Of a DNA stretch of 64,000 nt, positions 32,206 to 40,903 are shown one piece after another; the first letter of the stretch is position 1, and every line of letters starts with the position of its first letter. The notes below the pieces were generated by a model that did not search any database, had not been told where the DNA came from, and saw only the letters and a list, made by a program, of their open reading frames with translations. The DNA is taken from positions 5,379,501 through 5,443,500 of the forward strand of contig NZ_CP029550.1 of NCBI RefSeq assembly GCF_003173715.1. Reading direction: 5' to 3'. Both the position numbers and the translations under genes were made by a program. The DNA comes from Methylobacterium durans (GTDB lineage Bacteria; Pseudomonadota; Alphaproteobacteria; Rhizobiales; Beijerinckiaceae).

Positions 32206-32826
32206 ATGGCGGCGGAGGTAACGCAGGCCGAGTTCGCCCGTTTGCGAGGCGTCTCGCGCAAGACGGTGACGGAGTGGAAGGCCAAGGGCCTGCTCTCCAT
32301 GACCCCCGCGGGGCTGGTGAAGGTCGAGGAGTCGGAATGGCTTCTCGCCGACCGACCTCAGAACTATCGGGGCGGCGCCACCAACCGAGGCGCGCGCGCT
32401 GAAGCCCCATCAGCTAAGCCCGCCGCCGCGAGGCCGGCGCCCGTTGAGGCGGCGACCGGTGACGCGCAGGCCGTGGAAGCATCGGAGATCCTGACCCAGT
32501 CGCCCGCGCAGATCGCCGAGGCGCTGGGCTGGACAACCGCCGAGGCGCAGCGGGTCAAAGAGATCTACCTCGCGCTGCTGCGGCGCCAGGAATACGAGGT
32601 CGAGCAAGGCAAGCTCGTGCAGATCGAGGCCGTGGCCGCTCAGGTCGAGCGAGAGTACGCGGTGGTGCGAGAGCGGCTGCTGGCGATCCCGGGCAAGCTG
32701 GCCTCGAAGCTGGTCGGACTGGATCGGGCTGAGATCGACGCCGCGCTCCTCGCCGAGGTCTCCGAGGCGTTGAATGAACTGCATGACCCCGGCGACGGCG
32801 CTGGCGGGATGGGCGGCGCTCGCTGA
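32206..32826 (+). CDS. Terminase small subunit (Nu1-like)
   Basis: 206 aa. The N-terminal winged helix (VTQAEFARLRGVSRKTVTEWKAKGLL) matches the Nu1/DNA-packaging group. An Ala/Pro linker follows, then a helical C-terminal part (RVKEIYLALLRRQEYEVEQGKLV...ERLLAIPGKLASKL) that would contact the large subunit. It recognises phage DNA for packaging. It overlaps the large subunit gene by 53 bp. Confidence 0.85.
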   Translation: MAAEVTQAEFARLRGVSRKTVTEWKAKGLLSMTPAGLVKVEESEWLLADRPQNYRGGATNRGARAEAPSAKPAAARPAPVEAATGDAQAVEASEILTQSPAQIAEALGWTTAEAQRVKEIYLALLRRQEYEVEQGKLVQIEAVAAQVEREYAVVRERLLAIPGKLASKLVGLDRAEIDAALLAEVSEALNELHDPGDGAGGMGGAR

Positions 32827-34876
32827 CCGCCTCGCCCGAGCGCGAAACGCCCTCAAGCCGCCTCCGCGGCTCAACCTAATCGAATGGGCGGACGAGTACC
32901 GGTACGTCAGCCTCTCGTCATCGCCCGGCAAGTGGCAGACGCGCTCGCAGCCGGTCGCCTATGGCCCGATGCGAGCCGTGACGGAGAGCGACACGCACAA
33001 GGTCACGGTGATGGCCGGCACGCAGGTCGTGAAAAGCGAGCTGCTGAAGAACGTCGCCTACTACTACATCCACCAGGAGCCATCGCCGATCCTGTTCGTG
33101 CAGCCCTCGCAGGGCGCTGCGGCCTCGTTCTCCAAGGAGCGCTTCGCGCCCGACGTGCGGCGGATGCCGGAGCTTCAGGCGATCATCGAGGCGCCAAAGG
33201 CTCGAGACAGCGACAACACGATCACGCACAAGGAGTACCCGGGCGGCCCCCTCGACTTCGTCGGAGCTAACTCGCCGACTGATCTCGCCAGCCGTCCGAA
33301 GCGGATCATCCTGTGCGACGAGATCGACAAATACCCGCCGAGCGCCGGCCCCGAAGGCGACCCGCTCGTCCTCGCTGAGGAGCGGGCCTCGACCTACGAG
33401 GATCTGGGCCTCGCGAAGTTCGTCCGGGTCTGCTCGCCAACGGAGGAGGGCACGTCTCGCATCGGGCGAGAGTACGAGGCCAGCGATCAGCGTCGTTGCT
33501 TCGTCGCGTGCCCACACTGCGACCATGCCCAGACGCTGACCTGGGCCAAGGTCAAGTGGGAGAAGGTGCTGGAGGACGGCACCGTCACGATCGACGTGCC
33601 GGAGGGCGCCAGCGTTCGCGAGCACCGACCGGAGACGGCCGGCATCGCCTGCGAGGATTGCGGGGTCATCTGGACCGAGCGCGACCGTCTCAGGGCGCTG
33701 CAGGCTCTGGAGCACGCACCGGACTACGGATGGCGCCAGACCCGCCGTTTCGTCTGCTGCGAGGTGCGGCAGGAGCCGAGGAACTGGGACGATCGCGGGC
33801 GAGCCCGCTGCGAGGTCTGCGAAGCACCGGCCCGGTACGACGGGCACGCCGGGTTCGCGATCTCGAAGCTCTACTCGGCGCGCCACAAGCTCTCCCGGGT
33901 GGTGCGCGAGTTTCTGTCCGCGGTCGGCGACCCGGAGCTACTGAAGAAGTTCACGAACACGGCGCTGGCCGAGTTGTGGCGACCCGCCGGGATCGAGGCC
34001 TTGGACGGATCACGCCTGATCGAGCGCGCCGAATCCTACGGGCCGCAGGACTTGCCCGAGGCGGTTCGCGCCATCACCGGCTTCGCCGACGTGCAGGGTG
34101 ACCGTCTAGAGGTCCAGCTGGTCGGGTGGGGCGACGATGAAGAAGCCTGGCCCTTCCTCTACGAGATCATCCCATTCGACCCGGCCCAGCCGCAGGCTTG
34201 GCGCGAGTTGGACCGAATCCGACTTGATGCCTACCGGACCCGCGACGGGCGAACCCTTCGCGTTGCGGCCCTCGGCGTCGACGTCGGTGGCCATCACGGA
34301 GCTCAGGTCTACGCCTACTGCCGGCCTCGCCGGAATCAACGCGTCTTCGCGACCATAGGCTCGGCCGGCAAGCGACCTCTGTGGCCGCTGCGTGCCTCGA
34401 AGTCGAAGACGAACGAGCGCTTCTGGATGCTCGGCGTCGATGCCGGCAAGGACGCAGTCTACGGCCGCCTGAAGATCGAACCGCCCGAGGTTGATCAGCG
34501 AAAGCCCGGCTTCATCCACTTCCCGGCTGAGCCTGGCTTCGGGGTCGACTACTTCGCCGGCCTCACAGTTGAGCGCCGAGAGACGCGACGCCGGATGGGC
34601 CAGCCCTACACCGTGTGGGTCTGCCCGTCGGGCAAGCGCAACGAGCCCCTGGATACGCTGGTCGGGGCGATGGCGGTTCGGAAGAGTCTCCCGCGCCGGC
34701 TGGAGCAGACGTTGCAGTACGACACCCGGGCGCACGCTACGGCCGACGAGCCCGATATCGAAGCGGATGCGACCGCCGAGGTCGTGCCCGCACCGCAGCC
34801 GCAGGCGCCATCGGTCAGTGTGGCCCGACATCCGAGCCGGCCGCGTGTGATCACCGCTTCGGACCCATACCTCTGA
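32774..34876 (+). CDS. Terminase large subunit (GpA family)
   Basis: 700 aa packaging ATPase and nuclease. A Walker-A-like MAGTQVVKSELLKN lies near residue 80, Walker B IILCDEIDKYP near residue 180, and a CPHCDHAQTLTW zinc-type motif near residue 250. The nuclease acid is in ALGVDVGGHHGAQ near residue 500. This is the lambda gpA type, which cuts at cos. ATG 32774 gives a full-length protein. Confidence 0.93.
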   Translation: MNCMTPATALAGWAALADRLARARNALKPPPRLNLIEWADEYRYVSLSSSPGKWQTRSQPVAYGPMRAVTESDTHKVTVMAGTQVVKSELLKNVAYYYIHQEPSPILFVQPSQGAAASFSKERFAPDVRRMPELQAIIEAPKARDSDNTITHKEYPGGPLDFVGANSPTDLASRPKRIILCDEIDKYPPSAGPEGDPLVLAEERASTYEDLGLAKFVRVCSPTEEGTSRIGREYEASDQRRCFVACPHCDHAQTLTWAKVKWEKVLEDGTVTIDVPEGASVREHRPETAGIACEDCGVIWTERDRLRALQALEHAPDYGWRQTRRFVCCEVRQEPRNWDDRGRARCEVCEAPARYDGHAGFAISKLYSARHKLSRVVREFLSAVGDPELLKKFTNTALAELWRPAGIEALDGSRLIERAESYGPQDLPEAVRAITGFADVQGDRLEVQLVGWGDDEEAWPFLYEIIPFDPAQPQAWRELDRIRLDAYRTRDGRTLRVAALGVDVGGHHGAQVYAYCRPRRNQRVFATIGSAGKRPLWPLRASKSKTNERFWMLGVDAGKDAVYGRLKIEPPEVDQRKPGFIHFPAEPGFGVDYFAGLTVERRETRRRMGQPYTVWVCPSGKRNEPLDTLVGAMAVRKSLPRRLEQTLQYDTRAHATADEPDIEADATAEVVPAPQPQAPSVSVARHPSRPRVITASDPYL

Positions 34877-34890
34877 CCGCAGGACACGCG

Positions 34891-35163
34891 ATGGCTGATA
34901 CGGTCACTGATCAGCCGCCTTACACGCTGACGACCGCCCCCGTGGTTGTTTTACGAGTCTGGCTCGCAGAAGCCGAATTGGCCATGCACCAGCTGATGAT
35001 CGGCAAGAAGGCGGTCTCGACCTCGTATGAGGGCAAGAGCGCGTCGTTCACGCAGGCCAACCGCGACGACCTCGCGAACTGGATCAACCTGCTGAAGGGT
35101 CGGATCGCGGGTCTCGACGGCACGCCGTTCGCTCGCCGCCGACCGATTCACCTGAGCTTCTGA
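34891..35163 (+). CDS. gpW-type head-tail connector
   Basis: 90 aa. LRVWLAEAELAMHQLMIGKKAVSTSYEGKSASFTQANRDDLANWINLLKGRI is the lambda gpW/GpW family pattern. It seals the portal after packaging so the tail can dock. It is placed between terminase and portal as in lambda, with its stop codon overlapping the portal ATG. Confidence 0.85.
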   Translation: MADTVTDQPPYTLTTAPVVVLRVWLAEAELAMHQLMIGKKAVSTSYEGKSASFTQANRDDLANWINLLKGRIAGLDGTPFARRRPIHLSF

Positions 35164-36809
35164 TGACGGCGTCCAGCATCCCCTGGGTGCATCGCGAGCG
35201 CCCCGGCCTCGGCGGGGGTGTCACGGTGCGCCGAACCGCCATGTCGGCCGTGGCTGAGGTCGAGACGGCGCATCACGCCGCCTCGCTCGCGGCGCGCGAC
35301 ATGGCGACCTGGAGCAACTTCCGGATCTCGCCGGATGCGGCTCTGCTGCCCGAGCTCGACACGATCGCGGCGCGGGTCGACGATCTCACCCGCAACAACG
35401 GCATCGCGGCGGGCGCCGAGCGGACCTTCGTCGACAACGTCATCGGGCCCCGGGTCCGCTGCAAGCCGAACCCGGATCGCATCGCTCTCGGCCGATCCGC
35501 GGAATGGGTCGCGGAGTGGTCGCAGCAGGTCGAGAGCCTGTTCGGTTCGTACTTCGACACCGACTGGTTCGACGCTGGCCTGCGGTATAACGGGCACGTC
35601 TCCACGCGCCTCCTCGCCCGCACGATCGCGGCGACGGGCGAGGGCCTGGCGCTGCCGCTCTACACCAAGCGGAACGGCTCGCGCTGGAACACCTGCATCC
35701 AGCTCGTCGACCCGGCCCGCCTGTCGAACCCGAACGGCAGCGCCGACACGTCGACCCTGCGTGGCGGCGTCGAGATCGACGCGGTCACCACCGCGGCCGT
35801 GGCCTACCACATCCGCAAGAGCCATCCCGGCGACGCCTTCAGCCTTCGCTCCGCCTTCTCGGCCGGGGCGTGGGAGCGGATCCCGGCCTATCAGGCGTTC
35901 GGCCGCCGTCGCGTCATCCACGTCTACGAGAGCGAGCGCGTCGGGCAGACCAGAGGCAAGTCGATCGTCGCGGCCGTCGCGCGTCAGTTCAAGATGCTCG
36001 ACAAGTACGCGGTGGAGCAGGTCCGCCTTGCGGTCTTGAACTCCCTCGTGTTCGGCGCGCTGGAGACGCCGCTCGACCAGCAATCCATCGTTGAGATGAT
36101 GGGCGGTGCCGGTGCCGACGGGCTCGACGATCCGAGCGCAGCCTTCGCCGCCTATCAGAGCGCGATCAACGAGTGGCGCGTCCAGATGCGAGGCGGCGCC
36201 ATCATCCCGATGCCGCCGGGCACCAACCTGAAGCCGTTCGCGCCGAACAACCAGAACGCGGCGAGCTTCGAGCAGTTCTTCCGGACCGTGCTGAAGCAGG
36301 TCGGTGCCGGCCTCAACATCGGCTACGAGCTGACCAGTAAGGACTTCTCGCAGTCCAACTACTCGTCGGCGCGCGCGGCTCTGCTTGAGGCGTGGCGCTA
36401 CTTCCTGTCGGTGCGCCAGTTCCTCGTCGACCACTGGCTCGATCCGATCTTCGACCTCTGGTTCGAGGAAGCGGTTCAGCGGGGACTGATCCCGGACTGC
36501 ACACCCGACGACTACTATCCGAACCAGCGGGCCTGGACGCGCTGCAACTGGACCTTCGCGGGCCGCGGCTGGGTCGATCCGCTGAAGGAAGCGCTCGCCG
36601 CCAAGGCGCGCATGGACGGCAACATCTCGACCATGGCCGACGAGTGCGCCGAGCAGGGCAGGGACTGGCGCGAGCAGCTTGAGCAGATGGCTCGCGAGAA
36701 CGCGCTGGCCGACGAACTCGGCCTGCCGCGCCCTCACGTCGCCAACCCGCGCATCGCGGCGGCCGAGATCGCCGCCGACACCAAGCTCGCAGTCGCGGGC
36801 AACGACTGA
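35163..36809 (+). CDS. Portal protein (lambda gpB family)
   Basis: 548 aa. Features of lambda-type portals: an early NNGIAAGAERTFVDNVIGPRVRCKPNP, TDWFDAGLRYNGHVSTRLLARTIAATGEGLAL, then HVYESERVGQTRGKSI and LNIGYELTSKDFSQSNYSSARAALLEAWR. It forms the dodecameric ring at the head vertex through which DNA enters. It overlaps gpW by one base. Confidence 0.93.
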   Translation: MTASSIPWVHRERPGLGGGVTVRRTAMSAVAEVETAHHAASLAARDMATWSNFRISPDAALLPELDTIAARVDDLTRNNGIAAGAERTFVDNVIGPRVRCKPNPDRIALGRSAEWVAEWSQQVESLFGSYFDTDWFDAGLRYNGHVSTRLLARTIAATGEGLALPLYTKRNGSRWNTCIQLVDPARLSNPNGSADTSTLRGGVEIDAVTTAAVAYHIRKSHPGDAFSLRSAFSAGAWERIPAYQAFGRRRVIHVYESERVGQTRGKSIVAAVARQFKMLDKYAVEQVRLAVLNSLVFGALETPLDQQSIVEMMGGAGADGLDDPSAAFAAYQSAINEWRVQMRGGAIIPMPPGTNLKPFAPNNQNAASFEQFFRTVLKQVGAGLNIGYELTSKDFSQSNYSSARAALLEAWRYFLSVRQFLVDHWLDPIFDLWFEEAVQRGLIPDCTPDDYYPNQRAWTRCNWTFAGRGWVDPLKEALAAKARMDGNISTMADECAEQGRDWREQLEQMARENALADELGLPRPHVANPRIAAAEIAADTKLAVAGND

Positions 36810-36821
36810 CAGCGAGGAAGC

Positions 36822-38078
36822 ATGTCGAACCCGCTGCTGGCGCGCTTCGCGTCACGGCCCTCTCTCGTCGCGCCCGAGATGCGCGAGTGGTTCGAGGGGT
36901 GTCTCACTGCCGCTGCCTCGCATCCGCGCGCGGCCGAGATGCTGGAGGCGAACGCCTACGCCGACGACGGCTTCTGGCCGGCGCCGGACGACTGGCGCGC
37001 GGCCTATCGGCCCTATGTCGTTCGAGACGGTGTGCTGCAGATCCCCGTGAAGGGCGTGCTGCTGCACGACTTCTCCTTCGCGCTCGGCGGCTGGGCCACG
37101 GGCTACGTCTACATCCAGCGCGCCTTCGACCGCGGGCTGGCCGACCCGACCGTGCGCGGCATCGCCCTCGTCTGCGATAGCCCGGGCGGACACGTGGCCG
37201 GCAACTTCGATCTCGTCGACCGCATGTTCGCGGCGCGCGGCACGAAGCCGATCCGAGCCTTCGCGCACGAGGCCGCCTACTCGGCCGCCTACTCCATCGC
37301 TTCCGCGGCGGATCAGATCGTGGTGTCCCGCACCGGCGGTGTCGGTTCGATCGGCGTCGTCGCCGCGCACTACGACGTGTCCGGCGCCATGGAGCAGGCC
37401 GGGGTGAAGGTCACTTTCATCTACGCCGGCCGGCACAAGGTCAATGGCAACGCCTTCGAGGCGCTGCCCAACGACGTGAAGGCTCGATTCCAGGCTCGCA
37501 TCGACGAGCTCTACGGGACCTTCGTCACCACCGTTGCCCGCAACCGCGGGCTGAACGAGCAGGCGGTCCGGGACACTGAAGCGCTCTGCTTCACCGCGAC
37601 CGAGGCCGTGTCGAACAAGCTGGCTGACAGCACCGACACGCTCGACGATGCCGTCGCCGCATTCGCGGCCGACTGCAATCCCTCCCAGGAAGAGGACGAA
37701 AACGACATGATCACTCCGGAGGCCCACGAGGCAGCCGTCGCCGCCGCGCGCGCCGACGGGGAGACCGCTGGTCGCAAGGCCGGCGATGCGGACGCCAAGG
37801 CTCGGATCAAGGCGATCCAGGGCAGCGAGGAGGCCAAGGGCCGGCAGGCTCAGGCCACGCACCTCGCCATGGAAACCGACATGACGGCGGAGTCTGCGAT
37901 CGCTCTGCTCGCGACGCTGCCGAAGGCCGAGGGCGCGAAGCCCGGCAACCGCTTCGAGGAAGCGATGGCCGCGGCCGGCAACCCGCAGGTCGGGCTGGAG
38001 CCCGCCGCCAACCAGGACGACGGCGTCGCCTACGCTGACGCCTACTTCGCCGCCAAGCGCCAGAAGAGGAGCGCCTGA
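36822..38078 (+). CDS. Prohead protease (S49/gpC type) with scaffold C-terminus
   Basis: 418 aa. Residues 1-290 are an S49 protease like lambda gpC: LVCDSPGGHVAGNFDLVDRM, then AHEAAYSAAYSIASAAD with the nucleophilic Ser, GSIGVVAAHYDVSGAMEQAGV and a downstream Lys in IYAGRHKVNG. Residues 296-418 are a helical, charged scaffold. GAGGAAG precedes ATG 36822. Confidence 0.9.
   Translation: MSNPLLARFASRPSLVAPEMREWFEGCLTAAASHPRAAEMLEANAYADDGFWPAPDDWRAAYRPYVVRDGVLQIPVKGVLLHDFSFALGGWATGYVYIQRAFDRGLADPTVRGIALVCDSPGGHVAGNFDLVDRMFAARGTKPIRAFAHEAAYSAAYSIASAADQIVVSRTGGVGSIGVVAAHYDVSGAMEQAGVKVTFIYAGRHKVNGNAFEALPNDVKARFQARIDELYGTFVTTVARNRGLNEQAVRDTEALCFTATEAVSNKLADSTDTLDDAVAAFAADCNPSQEEDENDMITPEAHEAAVAAARADGETAGRKAGDADAKARIKAIQGSEEAKGRQAQATHLAMETDMTAESAIALLATLPKAEGAKPGNRFEEAMAAAGNPQVGLEPAANQDDGVAYADAYFAAKRQKRSA
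37707..38078 (+). CDS. Nested in-frame scaffold protein (Nu3-like)
   Basis: 123 aa from an internal ATG at 37707, in frame with the protease and sharing its stop codon. AGGAAGAGG lies about 12 nt upstream. The product (MITPEAHEAAVAAARADGETAGRKAGDADAKARIKAIQG...) is the whole scaffold domain without the protease. Lambda makes Nu3 from gene C in the same way. Confidence 0.65.
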   Translation: MITPEAHEAAVAAARADGETAGRKAGDADAKARIKAIQGSEEAKGRQAQATHLAMETDMTAESAIALLATLPKAEGAKPGNRFEEAMAAAGNPQVGLEPAANQDDGVAYADAYFAAKRQKRSA

Positions 38079-38080
38079 CC

Positions 38081-38449
38081 ATGCTCGCGAGCTTCACCCA
38101 GGAGGCGACCTTCACGGCCGACGACGGCCTCGTCCTCAGCGAGACGGTTTCCCGCCAGATCACCCTGGTCTCCGGTCAGAACCTCAAGCGGGGTTCCGTG
38201 CTCGGCAAGATCACCACGGGCGGCAAGTACACCCTCGCGCTGTCGGCTTCGTCCGATGGCTCGCAGGTCCCGGCCGTCATCCTCGCCGAGGACTGCAACG
38301 CCAGCGCCGGCGATAAGGTCACCGTGGCCTACTTCGCCGGCACCTTCGACGAGAACGCCTGCACCTACGGGATCGGCGTCACGCCCGCCACGGCTCGCGA
38401 GCCGCTGCGCGACGTCAGCATCCTGCTTCAGTCCAGCATCACGAGGTAA
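38081..38449 (+). CDS. Head decoration protein (lambda gpD family)
   Basis: 122 aa. SETVSRQITLVSGQNLKRGSVLGKI and AVILAEDCNASAGDKVTVAYFAGTFDENA are the gpD fold signature. Trimers bind the expanded capsid at threefold positions and stabilise it. It lies between protease and major capsid protein as in lambda. Confidence 0.9.
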   Translation: MLASFTQEATFTADDGLVLSETVSRQITLVSGQNLKRGSVLGKITTGGKYTLALSASSDGSQVPAVILAEDCNASAGDKVTVAYFAGTFDENACTYGIGVTPATAREPLRDVSILLQSSITR

Positions 38450-38455
38450 GCGCCG

Positions 38456-39487
38456 ATGGATCTCTACTCGCCCGCGGTGCTCGGCCGCGTCGTCGACGAC
38501 CTGCGCGACGCGCCGGAAGTCGGCTCCTTCCTCGTCAGCACCTTCTTCCCGGAGCAGTCGATCTCCCGCGAGGAGGCCGTCTACTTCGACGTGCTGACCG
38601 GCAAGCCCCGACTTGCCCCGTTCTGCTCGCCGCTGGTCGAGGGCCAGATCGTCGAGTCGCTCGGCTACAAGACGAACAGCTTCACGCCGGCCTACGTGAA
38701 GGACAAGCGCGTGCTGGAGGACGGCAAGTCCATCCGCCGCCGTCCCGGCATGCCGATCTCTGCCGGACTCGACCCGCTGGCCATCCGCCTGATGACCATC
38801 GAGACCGAGACCGAAGATCAGATCCGCATGGTCCGCCGTCGCATGGAGTGGATGGCGGCGTCTGCGCTCCTGACCGGCACCATCACGGTGACGGGCGAGA
38901 AGTACCCGACCACCGTCGTGAACTTCGGCCGCGATCCGTCGCTGACGGTGACCCTCACCGGCGGCGACGCCTGGGATCAGACGACGGCGACCCCGCTCGA
39001 CGATCTGGAGGAGTGGTCCGGCCTGATGCGCAATGCGTCGGGTGCCACGCCGATCGACGTCGTCATGGCGCAGGACGTCTGGAAAGCGTTCCGCGGCAAC
39101 GCGCAGGTCCGCGAGCTTCTGGAGTACGATCGCGGCTCGCCGAGCACCACGATCGACCTGGCGCCGGGCTCCTACAAGTACGGCGCGACCTACGCCGGCA
39201 ACGTAGGTGCCTACCGGATCTGGATCTACTCCGACTCCTACGTGGACGCCTCTGGCACCACGCAGAAGTACGTGCCCGACGGCTATCTGCTGATGGTCTC
39301 GGATCGCCTCGAAGGCGTGCAGCACTTCGGTGGCATCAAGGACGAGAGCGCGGGCTTCCAAGTCACGGACTACTACCAGAAGTCCTGGACCCAGCCCGAC
39401 CCGGCCGTGCGCTTCCTGATGCTGCAGTCGGCACCGCTCGTGGTCCCGTACCGCGTCAACGCCAGCCTCTCAGTGAAGGTGAAGTGA
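38456..39487 (+). CDS. Major capsid protein (lambda gpE family)
   Basis: 343 aa, close to lambda gpE (341 aa). Typical segments: FPEQSISREEAVYFDVLTGKPRLAPF, YKTNSFTPAYVKDKRVL, RRRMEWMAASALLTGTITVTGEKYPT and DVVMAQDVWKAF. ACGAGG precedes the ATG. It builds the HK97-fold shell. Confidence 0.93.
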   Translation: MDLYSPAVLGRVVDDLRDAPEVGSFLVSTFFPEQSISREEAVYFDVLTGKPRLAPFCSPLVEGQIVESLGYKTNSFTPAYVKDKRVLEDGKSIRRRPGMPISAGLDPLAIRLMTIETETEDQIRMVRRRMEWMAASALLTGTITVTGEKYPTTVVNFGRDPSLTVTLTGGDAWDQTTATPLDDLEEWSGLMRNASGATPIDVVMAQDVWKAFRGNAQVRELLEYDRGSPSTTIDLAPGSYKYGATYAGNVGAYRIWIYSDSYVDASGTTQKYVPDGYLLMVSDRLEGVQHFGGIKDESAGFQVTDYYQKSWTQPDPAVRFLMLQSAPLVVPYRVNASLSVKVK

Positions 39488-39489
39488 CC

Positions 39490-39750
39490 ATGAAGATGAT
39501 CGCGATCCAGACCGTGAAGGCGGATGGGAAGTACGTGGCGCCGGGCGGCGAGTTCGATGTCGCGGACAAGCAGGCCAAGGCCCTGATCGCGTCGGGCGCC
39601 GCGCGCGAGAAGGGCAAGGCCGACGAGAGCGAGACCAAGGTCGTGCCCGTCGCTGAGAACACCGCGCCCAAGGGGCCGGCCTCCGGCGCTACCGAGGCCC
39701 CCAACCCGCAGGCCGTCGCCGACGCCGCCCGCGGCCGGCCGACCCGCTGA
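39490..39750 (+). CDS. Hypothetical head-region protein
   Basis: 86 aa. The first 40 residues (MIAIQTVKADGKYVAPGGEFDVADKQAKALIASGAAR) resemble small beta proteins found after the major capsid gene in many phages. The rest is a disordered Pro/Ala/Glu tail. It starts 2 bp after the capsid gene. Perhaps a head-tail accessory protein. Confidence 0.6.
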   Translation: MKMIAIQTVKADGKYVAPGGEFDVADKQAKALIASGAAREKGKADESETKVVPVAENTAPKGPASGATEAPNPQAVADAARGRPTR

Positions 39751-39756
39751 TCAGCC

Positions 39757-40122
39757 ATGGCGGTCGACTTCGATGACGTTCTGGCAGCGTGTCAGGACGA
39801 CTACGGCGTTGCCGCCATGGTCACGCCGGTGCGGACCGCGCCCGGTATGGCAGCCTTCCCGGTGCGCGGGATCTACGCGCTGAAAGGCGCGGACTTCGCT
39901 GATGGCGACGGGCAGGTCCTGCGCATGGACAACTACACCTTCGACGTGCGGATCTCTGAACTGCCCATGCAGGTCCAGCGCGGAGACAAGGTCTCGAACA
40001 TCGCCCTGCCATTCCTCGCCGGCCTCGTCTTCACGATCGAGGATACCGGCGATGATGGCTTCGGTAAGCAGGCCTGGATCCTGAAGGCCGAGAACATCCG
40101 GACGCAGGGCAGTGGCCCGTGA
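39757..40122 (+). CDS. Head-tail joining protein (gpFII-like)
   Basis: 121 aa. GMAAFPVRGIYALKGADFADGDGQVLRMDNYTFDVRISELPMQVQRGDKVSN fits lambda FII-type connectors, which have the strand pattern seen here. It follows the capsid genes, where FII is found. Its stop codon overlaps the next start (GTGA). Confidence 0.6.
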   Translation: MAVDFDDVLAACQDDYGVAAMVTPVRTAPGMAAFPVRGIYALKGADFADGDGQVLRMDNYTFDVRISELPMQVQRGDKVSNIALPFLAGLVFTIEDTGDDGFGKQAWILKAENIRTQGSGP

Positions 40123-40661
40123 CCCCTGAGGCCATCGAGGTCCGTGACCTCGCCTACGCGCGGATCTGCGCGCTCGGGATCTTCAAGACCACGCGCGACG
40201 GCATCGTGGAGCAGTTGGAGCCGGCGGACCAGCTTCCGGCCGTCACCGTGTTCGTGAGCCGCGAACGGCTGGCGCCGGACGGCGACGCCAACACCGGCAT
40301 GCCGAAGTTCGTGAACACGCTGACGCTCGGCGTACTGATCACCGTCGACCACGGCGATAAGCGCGAACTGGAGCCGACGCTGAACCGCTACGCCACCGCG
40401 GTCACGACGCTGCTCCTCACCGACATCGATTTCCAGAACGAGATCGAAGCGGTCACCGACATCGACCAGACCCAGCGGTTTCCGGCGGACGGCGAGACCT
40501 ACTACGCCGAAGCGCGCCTGGAATTCACGATCCAGTTCCGCTCGCAATGGCCGCCGGCGATCATCGACGATCTCCGCCAGATCATCCTGACCACGCGCCC
40601 GGCGCCGGCCGACGACGACACCCCGGCCGTGACGACGCGCATCGATCTCCCCGGCCCTTAG
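40119..40661 (+). CDS. Putative tail completion / minor tail protein
   Basis: 180 aa from GTG 40119 (GTGA overlap). VRDLAYARICALGIFKTT and TLGVLITVDHGDKRELEPTLNRYATAVTTLLLTDIDFQNEIEAV alternate strands and helices like gpU/tail-terminator proteins. It lies directly before the sheath genes. The assignment is by position and shape. Confidence 0.5.
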   Translation: MTPEAIEVRDLAYARICALGIFKTTRDGIVEQLEPADQLPAVTVFVSRERLAPDGDANTGMPKFVNTLTLGVLITVDHGDKRELEPTLNRYATAVTTLLLTDIDFQNEIEAVTDIDQTQRFPADGETYYAEARLEFTIQFRSQWPPAIIDDLRQIILTTRPAPADDDTPAVTTRIDLPGP

Positions 40662-40684
40662 GCCGCCCTTCCTGGAGCACTGCA

Positions 40685-40897
40685 ATGGCCAACATCGGCG
40701 TGAAGCCCGTGCGCAAGGGCATGGCCCTGACGCACCCGCTGGACGGCCCGCTCGCCGACGACGGCGGGCTGTGGCGCGACGACCAGTTCACCCTGCGCCG
40801 TCTGCGGGACGGCGACATCAAGCGCGTCGAGACCGACGAGGCCGACGCGCATCCCGCTCGCTCCGCGGCCCCCGCCGCTTCCAAGGGGAAGGAGTAA
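40685..40897 (+). CDS. DUF2635 Mu-like tail protein
   Basis: 70 aa. VKPVRKGMALTHPLDGPLADDGGLWRDDQFTLRRLRDGDI is the DUF2635 pattern of small proteins before the sheath gene in Mu-like phages. The C-terminus is a charged tail. It ends 6 bp before the sheath GTG and supplies its GGGGAAGGAG ribosome-binding site. Confidence 0.8.
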   Translation: MANIGVKPVRKGMALTHPLDGPLADDGGLWRDDQFTLRRLRDGDIKRVETDEADAHPARSAAPAASKGKE

Positions 40898-40903
40898 GCC
40901 GCT

